From the NCBI GenBank assembly GCA_003142795.1, contig PLNN01000059.1, forward strand, positions 36,535-88,874: a stretch of 52,340 nucleotides of DNA, written 5' to 3'. Below, in pieces: positions 1 to 8,852 of this stretch. The notes beneath the pieces were generated by a model. It worked only from the letters and a program-made list of their open reading frames with translations, was not told the DNA's origin and made no database searches. How positions within the stretch are numbered: position 1 is the stretch's first letter; every line of letters begins with the position of its first letter. Source of the DNA: Candidatus Omnitrophota bacterium (lineage in GTDB: Bacteria > Omnitrophota > Gorgyraeia > 2-01-FULL-45-10). A program made the position numbers and the translations under genes.

Positions 1-813
1 CATGCTTTCCGGAGAAAAAGTAAAGAGATGGCGCGGGGGCTCGAGATGAAAACAGTTCCTGCCGAACATCTTATGCGCCATACTATCTATATTCGGCACA
101 TGCATCCCCAATTCCCCGCCGGGCCTGAGGACCCTATAGCATTCTCTGGTCAGCGAGATAGGGTCGGGCATATGTTCCATCACATGATGCAGCGTTATCA
201 TATCCGCGCTCGAGTCAGGCATCTTCAATTCTTCGAAGGTCCCATTAAAAACCGGGATATTTTTCTTTTTCAGGACGGCGACTGCCACGGGATCGGTCTC
301 CACGCCAAGCACCTTCCATCCCAGATATCGCATAAATTCCAGATATTCGCCGTATCCCGCCCCTATATCTATGACGAATGAGCGCTCTTTCGCCTTCGAG
401 TGAGGCAGGAGCCCTCCAAGCTGATAGGCCGAGGCCGGGCCCAATAATGGCGTCCGAGCAATAAGCGGCCCCACCTTGCATAGTATGTGATGCTTATGGA
501 CATGCCTGTATCCGAAATGGCCGCAGAGGACGCTTGCCCTTATTACACGTTTAATGGCCGCTAAAATTTTCGAGTCGGGCGCGATATCGGGCCCGAAGGC
601 CTCTTCTTCGGAGCGGCTGCCGGTATAACATTTTCCTATATCCGCCGCGATCGGGCGGGGATCGAGCCACGCCAGGCGGCATGACGGGCAGAACCTTAGA
701 TTAAAATTTCCATCAACTATGGAAAAACGGTCCCGGAGCCCTTCATACAACAGTTCTCCGATGGACCCGCAAATTATACAATTTGGAAATCGTTCAGTCC
801 GCACCGATATCAT
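1..813 (-). CDS. Class I SAM methyltransferase with N-terminal Cys4 zinc-ribbon-like part (3' end cut by window edge)
   Basis: The minus frame stays open from an ATG at 811-813 to base 1, so the C-terminus is missing. I translated it directly. The first ~45 residues carry two cysteine pairs (CIIC and CPSC), as in zinc-ribbon methyltransferases of surface-sugar clusters. A Rossmann SAM motif follows (VIDIGAGYGEYLEF, about residue 150), then an acidic ribose-binding strand (VLGVETDP) and the post-II region LHHVMEHMPDP with RVLRPGGEL. This matches the Methyltransf_23/11 type. Its ATG overlaps the flippase TGA (ATGA), so it is probably translationally coupled as a late gene of the exopolysaccharide operon. 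The likely role is methylation of a sugar or lipid-linked saccharide; the substrate cannot be told from the sequence. Confidence 0.85.
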   Translation of the reverse strand, partial: MISVRTERFPNCIICGSIGELLYEGLRDRFSIVDGNFNLRFCPSCRLAWLDPRPIAADIGKCYTGSRSEEEAFGPDIAPDSKILAAIKRVIRASVLCGHFGYRHVHKHHILCKVGPLIARTPLLGPASAYQLGGLLPHSKAKERSFVIDIGAGYGEYLEFMRYLGWKVLGVETDPVAVAVLKKKNIPVFNGTFEELKMPDSSADMITLHHVMEHMPDPISLTRECYRVLRPGGELGMHVPNIDSMAHKMFGRNCFHLEPPRHLFTFSPESM

Positions 814-2342
814 ATATTGATATTCCTTAAGAAATCTATGACCCTTGTCCTTGCCGTACCATCAAACCCCCATCTCCATACGAGAAAGGCGTAGAGGATG
901 AAAACTGACAGCATCCCCCCGATATTCAGCGGCGACAGGAAACGCAGGTTCAGGCTCCGCAGCCACCAGAAAGCGGCGCCGCACAAAATGAACGGAAGGG
1001 CTCCGCGATAAAAAATTTTCCGGTACCATGAAACGAGCGATGTCTTGAGCAAGTCGCAGGACGCCTTATGCAGAAGCGCGGCGTCCAGCAGAACGCGCAA
1101 AAACCATGCGCATGCCGCGCCGATGCCTCCCCACCAGTAAATAAGAAGATAGGCCGCAGGCACATATAAGACCGCCTCGATAAGGTGAAAGATGGCCGGA
1201 ATATTAGGCTTATCCATCCCCTGAAGCAGGATCGCGGACGGAGCCGCCGTCGCATTTATCAATCCTGCGATGATCAGGATGTTGAGGATGCCGGAAGAGT
1301 GTTGTGCGAAATCTTCTCCTGCCCAGGCCGCCAGGAACGGTCTGCCGAAGAAACAAAAGAAGAGCACAAAAAACAGGTACGCGAACAAAAGATAGAGCGT
1401 GCTCCTGTAATGGATGTCCTCGCCCGCCTTCTCTTCGTCCGAATTCTGAAAATAGCTGAAGGTAGGGAACAGAACCGTGGAAAAAGAGGACCGCACGAGC
1501 GACAGCCTGTCCATAATAAAATACGGGATCGAATAATAGGTGAGGCTCTGCACGCTGCGCAGGGACGCCAAAAATATCTTTTCGGTATTTCCCAATACGG
1601 GCCCGACGATGCCGGAGATCGTGACAAATCCGCCGAACCTGAATAACTTTACTAATATTTTCGCGTCCCAGCTTGGCACGGACAGGAACGGCATAAGCTT
1701 GTTCGCGTTCACCCAGTAAACGGCAATACCGAGCGCCTGGATCACAAGATTGGACACAACGATCTCTCTCAACGAAAAACCGAACTTGAGGAGGGCGACT
1801 ATCGCCAATACCTGGAGCGTGCACAGAAATATGTCTATGCGGTTTAACACATCGAACCTGCTTTTGGCCTGTATGGCCCCGCTTACCACGCCCGATATGA
1901 GTAAAAAGAGGAACCCCAGCGACCCCACCCTCAACGTAAAGACGGCGATATCTTGGAGCTCCTGCGATATTTTAAATATCCTTTTGACGAGAAACGGGGT
2001 CGAGATATTGATGATCGCTATGCCGATAAGACCTATGATGAGATATATGAATATGCATGACCAGAAAGCCGAGGCGACTTTATCGTCTTCGCCTTTCGCG
2101 ACATACTGGGACATATACTTTATCGAAGCCGTATCCAGCCCCAGCTTCAGTAAAGCAAGGTAACCTATTATCACGCTGGTCAGGGCGTAAACGCCGTATA
2201 TGCTGACGGTCAGCCGGTGCACTATGAACGGCGTAGCTAAGAATGTAATGACGAGGACCCATCCCTGGCCGACCAAAGTCCAGATGATGCCCCTGATGAT
2301 ATTCTCGGCCAGATCCCCTCTTCTCTGAAATTCTCCGCTCAT
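810..2342 (-). CDS. Wzx-like polysaccharide flippase (MATE/MOP superfamily)
   Basis: This 510-residue, very hydrophobic protein has about 12-14 membrane segments. The N-terminal pattern (NIIRGIIWTLVGQGW then TPFIVHRLTVSIYGVYAL) is typical of Polysacc_synt family flippases, and the length is normal for them. Family members move undecaprenyl-linked oligosaccharides across the inner membrane for Wzy polymerisation. It lies one base downstream of the sulfatase-like gene and overlaps the terminal methyltransferase by four bases. With the Wza-, Wzz- and ligase-like genes upstream it completes most of a Wzx/Wzy export route. The repeat unit it carries is unknown. Confidence 0.88.
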   Translation of the reverse strand: MSGEFQRRGDLAENIIRGIIWTLVGQGWVLVITFLATPFIVHRLTVSIYGVYALTSVIIGYLALLKLGLDTASIKYMSQYVAKGEDDKVASAFWSCIFIYLIIGLIGIAIINISTPFLVKRIFKISQELQDIAVFTLRVGSLGFLFLLISGVVSGAIQAKSRFDVLNRIDIFLCTLQVLAIVALLKFGFSLREIVVSNLVIQALGIAVYWVNANKLMPFLSVPSWDAKILVKLFRFGGFVTISGIVGPVLGNTEKIFLASLRSVQSLTYYSIPYFIMDRLSLVRSSFSTVLFPTFSYFQNSDEEKAGEDIHYRSTLYLLFAYLFFVLFFCFFGRPFLAAWAGEDFAQHSSGILNILIIAGLINATAAPSAILLQGMDKPNIPAIFHLIEAVLYVPAAYLLIYWWGGIGAACAWFLRVLLDAALLHKASCDLLKTSLVSWYRKIFYRGALPFILCGAAFWWLRSLNLRFLSPLNIGGMLSVFILYAFLVWRWGFDGTARTRVIDFLRNINI

Positions 2343-2343
2343 A

Positions 2344-3891
2344 TTATTTATGCCTGATCTTGTCGGTCACGTCGATCAGCGTATATACGTGTTCTTCATC
2401 CTGATAAACATAGTTCCTGTCCGGCAGCAGAGGAAAGTGGCCGCCGAAATAAAGGTTAAAGATCTCCCGGAAGGAATTCACCGGCGTTATCGATTTATAT
2501 AAATGGTTATCCGCGATGCCAGGAAGATAATAGGCGTTCAGGACGCCCGATTTATGCCTTAACTCTTCGCCTGTGGCGGTCCTCCAGTCAAAACTGTAAT
2601 GTTCGATATCGAACCTGGGAGGGAACGGCCCTTCGTCGCCTTGTAAAATAATAATGGGAGGCCGCCGCGACCTTGAGAGTATCTTAGCCACCATCTCTTC
2701 GGCCATGGTATTCGTGTATATCAGCTGGTTTATATAATTCTCTATCTCGGTCCTCTTCCCCCGGATCTTTTCGTTCACAAAGCTGCCGTCCCTGTCAAAT
2801 ACATACGGGACGTGCGGGACATAGAGATGGGCAAAGACGAATATCGGGCCTTTGATCTCCGGCATATTCCCCAATTGGTCGAACTGGTAACGGATCCTCT
2901 TCCATTCCTCCTTGTCGGGGTCGTATATGCCCAGTTTTATGAAAATGGGAAAGACCACCGTGGACCTATACAACATCATTGAAAAATCGGACAGGGTTGC
3001 CAGGTTGACATTCATGTCCGCGTATTTATTCTTGCTCGTCGGCTCCCACATCGACCCGAAATGTATGAATTTATAACCCATAGATCTCAAAATATGCCAT
3101 ACCCTGTAATCCTGGAACATCGGGTACATAAGCCTGTAATGGACTGAGGACTCTCTCATGGCAGGCGTGAGAAAACCGTCTATATACTCCATGTTTAACG
3201 ACGAGGAGAGCGAGTGGACGGTGCAGGAATAATTGGCATAGGTATCCGATGCCACATAAAAGCCCCTGCCCGAAAGATAGTCGATGAATTGGCTGTTGTC
3301 AAAACCGTAAAAGTTTTTAAGAGAGATCTCGCTGGCATATTTGTCCATGATGATATAATAGATGTCCGGAGGAGCAACCGGTTTTTTCAATGCTGCCATC
3401 TCGGCAGATTGCGTGAAAACGGCGGATCTTTTGAAACCGGCATCATAGGCCGCGTGAAGCTCGTAGCCTGCGATGCTCGCTAAAGATATCAGCACTAACG
3501 ATGCCCCTATGACGTTAAGGATCCTGGTCAGATTATCCAGCCCCACACTGGTCCTTACGATCAGATATACGATGAGTGCAAATATCGCGGCCCATATCGG
3601 CAGAAGCAGGGAATGCCTGATAACGACGTAGACGGTCGTTTCGCAAGCCATATCGTAAATATAGCCGTACAAAAAGAATAGGGTTAAAAAGGCGGAAACG
3701 ATCACCGCCGCCTTTTTGTAGTTACGCAGGAACGAGCCGCACAAGAATAGCAGGATGGACACGAGGCACAGTATGGCCGCTATCCAGAGCAGGGCCTCTT
3801 TAAAATAGACCTGTCCTATATTGTACGCGTAGAGGGCAAGCACCGGATAGATCCCGAATAAGAATGGATGCAAAATATACAGCTTCTTCAT
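2344..3891 (-). CDS. Membrane-anchored sulfatase/alkaline-phosphatase-superfamily protein
   Basis: This 515-residue protein has about five N-terminal membrane helices (residues 5-165) and then a soluble domain that should face the periplasm. The domain opens with the metal-site strand DIYYIIMDKY, has a Ser/Thr-rich nucleophile region (YANYSCTVHSL), a central VFAHLYVPHVPY and a late GDEGPFPP where sulfatases usually have S-D-H-G. The layout is that of LtaS/EptA-like phospho-transferases, which transfer phosphoglycerol or phosphoethanolamine to surface glycans. The altered GDEG motif makes activity uncertain. It overlaps the upstream methyltransferase by four bases (ATGA), so the two are probably coupled. 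I infer modification of the exopolysaccharide or lipid-linked sugar. Confidence 0.75.
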   Translation of the reverse strand: MKKLYILHPFLFGIYPVLALYAYNIGQVYFKEALLWIAAILCLVSILLFLCGSFLRNYKKAAVIVSAFLTLFFLYGYIYDMACETTVYVVIRHSLLLPIWAAIFALIVYLIVRTSVGLDNLTRILNVIGASLVLISLASIAGYELHAAYDAGFKRSAVFTQSAEMAALKKPVAPPDIYYIIMDKYASEISLKNFYGFDNSQFIDYLSGRGFYVASDTYANYSCTVHSLSSSLNMEYIDGFLTPAMRESSVHYRLMYPMFQDYRVWHILRSMGYKFIHFGSMWEPTSKNKYADMNVNLATLSDFSMMLYRSTVVFPIFIKLGIYDPDKEEWKRIRYQFDQLGNMPEIKGPIFVFAHLYVPHVPYVFDRDGSFVNEKIRGKRTEIENYINQLIYTNTMAEEMVAKILSRSRRPPIIILQGDEGPFPPRFDIEHYSFDWRTATGEELRHKSGVLNAYYLPGIADNHLYKSITPVNSFREIFNLYFGGHFPLLPDRNYVYQDEEHVYTLIDVTDKIRHK

Positions 3892-5282
3892 GTGGTCCTT
3901 TCATGCCTGCGCATAAAATAAAGCTGCCTTCCGGAATCTTTAATGCGAACGGAATTAGAAATTTTGAAATGTCTTCCGAATTCGGATTCAAAAAATTCCT
4001 GCGTATAATTTGGAAATACGTCTTCGCGGCATCGCAGAAGCCGTTCGACCTGCGGATCTGTTTTCGGCACAAATTCGATTATGAGAAAATCGCAGACCTT
4101 CCGGAAGAAATCCGCGATCATGCCGAAAGGCAGGTTATTGCCGATAGCAAGGTGGTGAATAAGGGCCAGCGCCATGGCCGTATGCGCCGGGCCGCGAGAG
4201 ACAAGCGACATCCGCTCCTCGTGAGCCCATCCTAAGGCCGGGCTCGGGTTGGCCATATCAAGAAGGATAGGAAGAATGCCGGAGTCTTTGTTCTTTACGC
4301 ATTCGAGATAATTTTTTTCGACACAGGCCGGATCGATATCGAAAGAGATGATCCTGGCGCCTGCGGATGCCGCTATGCGGCTGAACGTGCCATCGTTCGC
4401 CCCGAAGTCCCAGACGCTATCAGGCCTTGTGGACCCTAAAAATTCAGCGACGATCCGTTTTTTAAAATCTAAGGCTTCCGGCGTGTAGTTGGTCTTCGTA
4501 TAATAATCGGCCCATTCCGTGCCGGATGCGTTCCACTTGAGGCCTTTTACCGCAGATTCCAGGTTATCTATAAGGCCGAGAAGCCCGAGGCGGCTCATCT
4601 TATGGCGGCCTCTATCCACGCTTTTATCGGCAAATCGCTTTTGGCTTTTGGCGTGGAGGTAAATATTGAGGAATAACGGCATATTGAAACGCGCGCTGAG
4701 AGGCAGAAGCGCCGATGCCAGATCGAGGGGAATGCCGTCTATGTAAATTCTCATCAATTGGCCCAGCCGGATATCTCTCAAGCTCATCAACGCTAATGGA
4801 GTGAGAAAATGCTGGCAAAACTGCCTGTAGGCGATCCACGGTTCCGCCTCCCGGTACTTTTCGAACGACAACGTATCTACCAATATGGGGCTATAGCCTT
4901 TGAATTGTATATTATAAGCGCTGGCGTCTTTAAGGGAGATCCCGAACCCAATAGCCCTTTTTTGGATCTTCAGGGTGGCCAGCGCGGCGTCTTTTAATTG
5001 GCTGAAAGACCATTCATACGGGTAAGATATGAAAGGTATCTTTTCGGGCCTGATGATCTTGTATGCTGTCATCGGCCCGGCAGGAGCGACAGTCGCCTCC
5101 TCGTGCGAGACCATAAGCCCTGCATTAACGAGATCTTCATAAAGGCCGGACCCCATCATCAGATCATAGTTTTCTTTATATACGTTGTTGACCTGGCGAT
5201 AGAGGCGCCCATCCTTATAAAAAATAAATCCGGCCGGATCCCTGAAAGAGCCCGGGATATTCATATTCTCATCAGGTCTCAT
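3888..5282 (-). CDS. SAM-dependent methyltransferase with long N-terminal extension
   Basis: The protein has 464 residues. The first ~230 resemble no domain I can name with confidence, though phrases such as LKDASAYNIQF and PILVDTLSF recall a kinase-like fold fused to methyltransferases in surface-sugar loci. The second half has a clear SAM motif I (VWDFGANDGTFSRIA, about residue 290), an acidic strand (IISFDIDP) and a later ALIHHLAIGNNLPF and LIIEFVPKTDPQV. It overlaps the following sulfatase-like gene by four bases and lies three bases after the small membrane protein. The probable role is methylation in polysaccharide synthesis; the substrate is unknown. Confidence 0.75.
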   Translation of the reverse strand: MRPDENMNIPGSFRDPAGFIFYKDGRLYRQVNNVYKENYDLMMGSGLYEDLVNAGLMVSHEEATVAPAGPMTAYKIIRPEKIPFISYPYEWSFSQLKDAALATLKIQKRAIGFGISLKDASAYNIQFKGYSPILVDTLSFEKYREAEPWIAYRQFCQHFLTPLALMSLRDIRLGQLMRIYIDGIPLDLASALLPLSARFNMPLFLNIYLHAKSQKRFADKSVDRGRHKMSRLGLLGLIDNLESAVKGLKWNASGTEWADYYTKTNYTPEALDFKKRIVAEFLGSTRPDSVWDFGANDGTFSRIAASAGARIISFDIDPACVEKNYLECVKNKDSGILPILLDMANPSPALGWAHEERMSLVSRGPAHTAMALALIHHLAIGNNLPFGMIADFFRKVCDFLIIEFVPKTDPQVERLLRCREDVFPNYTQEFFESEFGRHFKISNSVRIKDSGRQLYFMRRHERTT

Positions 5283-5285
5283 CGC

Positions 5286-5504
5286 TTATTTTTTCCGTTT
5301 AGAAAACATTTTTTTAAAAAATTCCTTTATATTGTTCCAGAAAAGCTTGATCGCGAACAACCCCCCGAGGAATGTCGCCACGACGAGCTGGATCATGTAA
5401 CTGCCGGCCCCCAAGCCGAGATAGGCGAGCGCCTTGGCCGGAAAGACCAGGCCCAACAGGCAGTAAAGTACAAATATACCGATCGTGAATTTAAGGATCT
5501 TCAT
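5286..5504 (-). CDS. Small two-helix membrane protein of exopolysaccharide loci
   Basis: This 72-residue protein has two membrane segments (about 5-30 and 35-55) and a very basic C-terminal tail rich in Lys. Between the helices it reads AYLGLGAGSYMIQ, a variant of the Y-x-D-P-G-T-G-S-x-x-Q motif that I recall from small proteins beside sulfatase-like and polysaccharide genes in many bacteria. Its ATG overlaps the stop of the O-antigen ligase-like gene (ATGA at 5501-5504), and it is followed three bases later by the methyltransferase. This tight coupling supports a real gene. No biochemical role is known to me. Confidence 0.75.
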   Translation of the reverse strand: MKILKFTIGIFVLYCLLGLVFPAKALAYLGLGAGSYMIQLVVATFLGGLFAIKLFWNNIKEFFKKMFSKRKK

Positions 5505-6877
5505 AAAATTGCCTCCTCTTCTTTGCGCAGCAGCTGCGGCAGCGATAATACGATTGCCGCTATGAACCAGAACGGCTCCATGATCTTTATAATGATAAAT
5601 GTATTGGTACTGATAGCGTTAAAGCACAGGCCGACAAATCCCGCCATGAATCCCACCGTAAGCCCCATGGCGAAATCGCTGTCCCGCACGACGTCGAACG
5701 TCAATACCTTTTTTGCCGCCTTAAAAAGTCTCATCAATACCCATACCAATAATAATAATCCCAACAGCCCCGCTTCGCATAATGTCATGAATGGCTGACT
5801 GTCTATGAAAAATTTCGCGGTGCCGTAGCCGAAGATCGGGCTTCTCGGAAATTTTTCAAACAGAACGACCTTGAAACTGTCGAGGCGCGCGCGGGGGGAT
5901 TCCTCCCACACGAGGCGGGTGCCGGTGGGCTCGTTTTCATGCCTGACCGTCGTAAATATCCTCTCTCTTACCATCTGCGGCATGAAGAATACCGACATCA
6001 GGCTCGCGGCCACCACCAGATATATCAATATCAGTTTTTTGCTTTTAGTAAAATATATAAGCGCTATTATCATCGGCACGACGGCAACATAGGACCCCCT
6101 TGACAGCGTATACAGCATCGCCCTGAACATAAATAATTCCAGCAGTATAAGGAATATCGTCAATATCGGAGATCGGCTGTATAATAAAAGGCCGCCTGTA
6201 ACGGCGATCATGAAGATCAGGTACCCCCCCAGCGTTCCGGCTTCGCCGCCGCCCCTCGTCTCGACCGGCGGGGCAACCCTGAAATAGGTAGCGCCCGATT
6301 TTATTTCCTGAGCGATAAAGATATTGGAATGAGCCGCTACCATGATAGCGGTCAGTAGAAAGACCGCGATATATATCTTTGATAATTTCAGGCTCTTCAG
6401 GCTGTCTTTTACCATGATGAAAAGCAAAAAATATTCCAGATATTTCAATATGGCAAATAAGCTGTCCTGGAGGTTTATAGTGCTGAAGATCATGGCCAGG
6501 GCCGTAGATAAAAAACAGCTTCCTACATATGAAAAATAAGGCAGCGACAGATTGGTCTTGAACGTCTCAGGGATGTTCTTCGTGAGCGCCACCTTGATGA
6601 GCCACGCCAGGATGATAACTATTAAAATAATGTCTTCCGCCCTTACGCTTATCATCCTTGCCCCGGTCCGACCCATTATGGCCTCCGGAGAAAATAGCAT
6701 CGAGAAGATGATGATGATAAGTCCTATCTCCGGACTCAATAGAGTCGGGATGAAGATGAGAAAAAATATCAGCATCCCGAGCGTCTGGGCGGAGAAACTC
6801 GATTTTGCCATAAGCGCGCTTACAGTCAGGCCTATGGCAAAGATAAATAAATATAATATGATCTTCGAGTTATTCAT
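5501..6877 (-). CDS. O-antigen ligase/polymerase-like membrane protein (Wzy/WaaL type)
   Basis: The 458 residues form about 10-12 membrane helices. A periplasmic loop in the C-terminal half contains the family signature region (FPRSPIFGYGTAKFFIDSQ, then FMTLCEAGLLGLLLLVWVL), with Arg-rich stretches (RHENEPTGTRLVWEESPRAR) where O-antigen ligases hold catalytic basic residues. Proteins of this family polymerise repeat units at the outer face of the inner membrane or ligate them to a carrier. With the flippase, Wzz-kinase and Wza-like genes in one operon, a polymerase role is the more likely. The sequence cannot separate the two activities. Confidence 0.82.
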   Translation of the reverse strand: MNNSKIILYLFIFAIGLTVSALMAKSSFSAQTLGMLIFFLIFIPTLLSPEIGLIIIIFSMLFSPEAIMGRTGARMISVRAEDIILIVIILAWLIKVALTKNIPETFKTNLSLPYFSYVGSCFLSTALAMIFSTINLQDSLFAILKYLEYFLLFIMVKDSLKSLKLSKIYIAVFLLTAIMVAAHSNIFIAQEIKSGATYFRVAPPVETRGGGEAGTLGGYLIFMIAVTGGLLLYSRSPILTIFLILLELFMFRAMLYTLSRGSYVAVVPMIIALIYFTKSKKLILIYLVVAASLMSVFFMPQMVRERIFTTVRHENEPTGTRLVWEESPRARLDSFKVVLFEKFPRSPIFGYGTAKFFIDSQPFMTLCEAGLLGLLLLVWVLMRLFKAAKKVLTFDVVRDSDFAMGLTVGFMAGFVGLCFNAISTNTFIIIKIMEPFWFIAAIVLSLPQLLRKEEEAIL

Positions 6878-6902
6878 CTGTTATTCGAAATACTCGCCGG
6901 CC

Positions 6903-8027
6903 TCACGGTTGCGCCGAATCTTTAATGGACGGGGAATCCTGCTTCGACAGGTCTATTATCGTTCTTTCCCTGACAGGGCTCCCGTCCGCTCCGCTCAGGA
7001 TCATTATGACAGGCCTTAGCGGAGAGCCCGGGTGGGCGCTGATGACCCTTGCCGTCTCTTCGGTATCCAGTTTCACGATGCTTCCTATCGGATAAACGGA
7101 CATCTTATTAATAAATATCTTCATCACATCCGCGTCAAAATAATTTTTCATCGGGCCCACTATGGCCCTGACGGCCTTATGAGTATTCACCTCTTCACGG
7201 TACGGCCTTATATGCGTTATCGCCTCGTACGTATCTACAAGCCCTATGATCTTGGCGTAAACGTTTATTTCATCGGCTTTAATGCCGCGCGGATATCCCG
7301 CGCCGTTCATCCTTTCGTGATGCGTGCGTATCGTCTCTTTCACGACATCGTTTACACCTTCGATCCTTTCGGCGATCCGCAGGCTTTTATCGATGTGGGA
7401 ATCGATAACGCTCCGGCCCTCCCTGGTTATCGCGCTCGGACTGCATATAATCTCTTTCAGGCTGTCTAAACCTGTGTCGTAAAATATGCACGCCAATCCA
7501 AGATGGCTCAAGCGCGATTTATTAAATCCCATATTGAGCCCGATAATGGATGACAATAGCAGACAGTTAACTATGTGGTAAGGCAGGTAATATTCTTCTT
7601 TCTTCTTTTCATATACGCTGATCAGGATATTGTCCCCCATGACAAGCTGGTTGAAGACGTCGTCCAAAAGTTCGGAAAGCTTGTGGTTGTAGAGGTTAAT
7701 GTCTTCGCCCATACTTATCTTCCCGAGCATCTCCCTGATCACGGCAACGGCATTATCGTAAAGGTTCTGCGCCTTTTCATGGCTATCCACCCCATGCTGC
7801 CTCACGGCCGAAATAAGCTTCTTGGACGTCAGGGAATGGTCTTCGGCGCTTGGCACTTCTTTCGGGGCCGATGTCAATATCTCTCTGGGAAAACTTAACG
7901 GCTGGCTCGCGGGCTTCTTTTCTCCGCCGCTGTTTTTCAAATCGCCGGCGGAAGATTTTTTTTCCTGCCCCTCCCGCTTATCATTATTTTTTACGGTACC
8001 TCTCAACACATCAAACATTCTCGGCAT
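6903..8027 (-). CDS. HD-GYP-type protein with a degenerate HD pair
   Basis: The protein has 374 residues. The first ~70 are polar and low-complexity (Lys, Ser, Pro), then a helical segment, then an HD-GYP-like domain (about 155-330). HD-GYP enzymes hydrolyse cyclic di-GMP. The GYP element (HHERMNGAGYPRG) and the later YEAITHIRPYR are intact. The first metal His (PYHIVN) and the DSHIDKS His are also present, but the HD dyad itself reads Y-D (ACIFYDTG). The site may therefore be inactive and serve to bind c-di-GMP. It overlaps the ExeA-like ATPase gene by 17 bases and has an AAAGG ribosome site 8 bases before the ATG. Its place inside the exopolysaccharide operon suggests control of export. Confidence 0.82.
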   Translation of the reverse strand: MPRMFDVLRGTVKNNDKREGQEKKSSAGDLKNSGGEKKPASQPLSFPREILTSAPKEVPSAEDHSLTSKKLISAVRQHGVDSHEKAQNLYDNAVAVIREMLGKISMGEDINLYNHKLSELLDDVFNQLVMGDNILISVYEKKKEEYYLPYHIVNCLLLSSIIGLNMGFNKSRLSHLGLACIFYDTGLDSLKEIICSPSAITREGRSVIDSHIDKSLRIAERIEGVNDVVKETIRTHHERMNGAGYPRGIKADEINVYAKIIGLVDTYEAITHIRPYREEVNTHKAVRAIVGPMKNYFDADVMKIFINKMSVYPIGSIVKLDTEETARVISAHPGSPLRPVIMILSGADGSPVRERTIIDLSKQDSPSIKDSAQP

Positions 8028-8841
8028 AAAATGACCTTTCCATGGATAAATCTGTCGCTACCCTCTCCACCAAGCCTTTGTCTATGATCTTCGCCTCTTG
8101 CCCGAATCCTATAAGGAGGCTCATGTCGCATATATTGTTTATGTTCCTCGGCAGCCCCTTAGAATACTCATAGATCGTCCTGATGGCCTCTTCCGTGAAT
8201 ATCTCCGTCTTCGCTCCGGCTACAGAGAGCCGGTGCCTTATATACTCCGCCGTCTCCGAATTATTGAGGCCGGTCAGGTGGTATTTAACTCCGAGCCTCT
8301 GCTGCAATTGAGGTATCGACCGGATCTTGGGCAGGAGCTCGGGCTGTCCTATCAATATCAGCGTTATGAGGAATTTGTCGTTCAGTTGAAAATTCAGGAA
8401 GAGCCTGATCTCCTCGAACGTCCCTCTCGATTTTATGATCTGCGCTTCGTCTATCAGTATCACCGTCTTCTTCCCTTCGGTGTGATTTTTGTAGATGATG
8501 TCGTGCATTATGTGCAGGAGCTGGGGCTTGGAACCCACGGCGTGTTCGTTCTTCAGCTGATAGATTATCTCCTGGATGAATTCAACCGGCGTAAGCTGGG
8601 GATGCGTTATGAGCGCCGCTTCGTATATCTTATCCTTTATCAATTCATCTATGACGATCCTGCTCAGGGCCGTCTTGCCGGAACCGTATTCTCCGGTAAG
8701 CATCGTCGCGCCTTTCTCTTCTTTTATGGCATAGAGAAGCCGCATCAGCGCCTCTTCGTGCTTCTTCGAATAGTACATGAAGCGCGGGTTGGGAGTGTTC
8801 TCAAAAGGTTTTTCCGCCAAGCCCCAGTATTTTTCGTACAT
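8011..8841 (-). CDS. ExeA-like AAA ATPase (PEP-CTERM/XrtA-locus type)
   Basis: This 276-residue P-loop ATPase has the ExeA/GspA N-terminus (YWGLAEKPFENTPNPRFMY), Walker A GEYGSGKT (about residue 50), Walker B VILIDEAQ and a C-terminal lid with GLPRNINNICD. From memory, the subfamily that sits next to a Wzz/BY-kinase is the exosortase-locus 'secretion ATPase'. No exosortase gene is present in this window, so that link is by family only. It lies 11 bases after the tyrosine-kinase gene and overlaps the HD-GYP gene. The likely role is energy-dependent assembly or regulation of the exopolysaccharide export machinery. Confidence 0.85.
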   Translation of the reverse strand: MYEKYWGLAEKPFENTPNPRFMYYSKKHEEALMRLLYAIKEEKGATMLTGEYGSGKTALSRIVIDELIKDKIYEAALITHPQLTPVEFIQEIIYQLKNEHAVGSKPQLLHIMHDIIYKNHTEGKKTVILIDEAQIIKSRGTFEEIRLFLNFQLNDKFLITLILIGQPELLPKIRSIPQLQQRLGVKYHLTGLNNSETAEYIRHRLSVAGAKTEIFTEEAIRTIYEYSKGLPRNINNICDMSLLIGFGQEAKIIDKGLVERVATDLSMERSFYAENV

Positions 8842-8852
8842 CTTACACCGCC

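Noticed and set aside
28..381. Plus-strand frame of 117 codons at the left end
   Set aside because: It is the complement of the methyltransferase core read on the minus strand, which has clear family motifs.
4998..5798. Plus-strand frame of 266 codons across 4998-5798
   Set aside because: It spans the complements of three well-supported minus genes and has no family resemblance.
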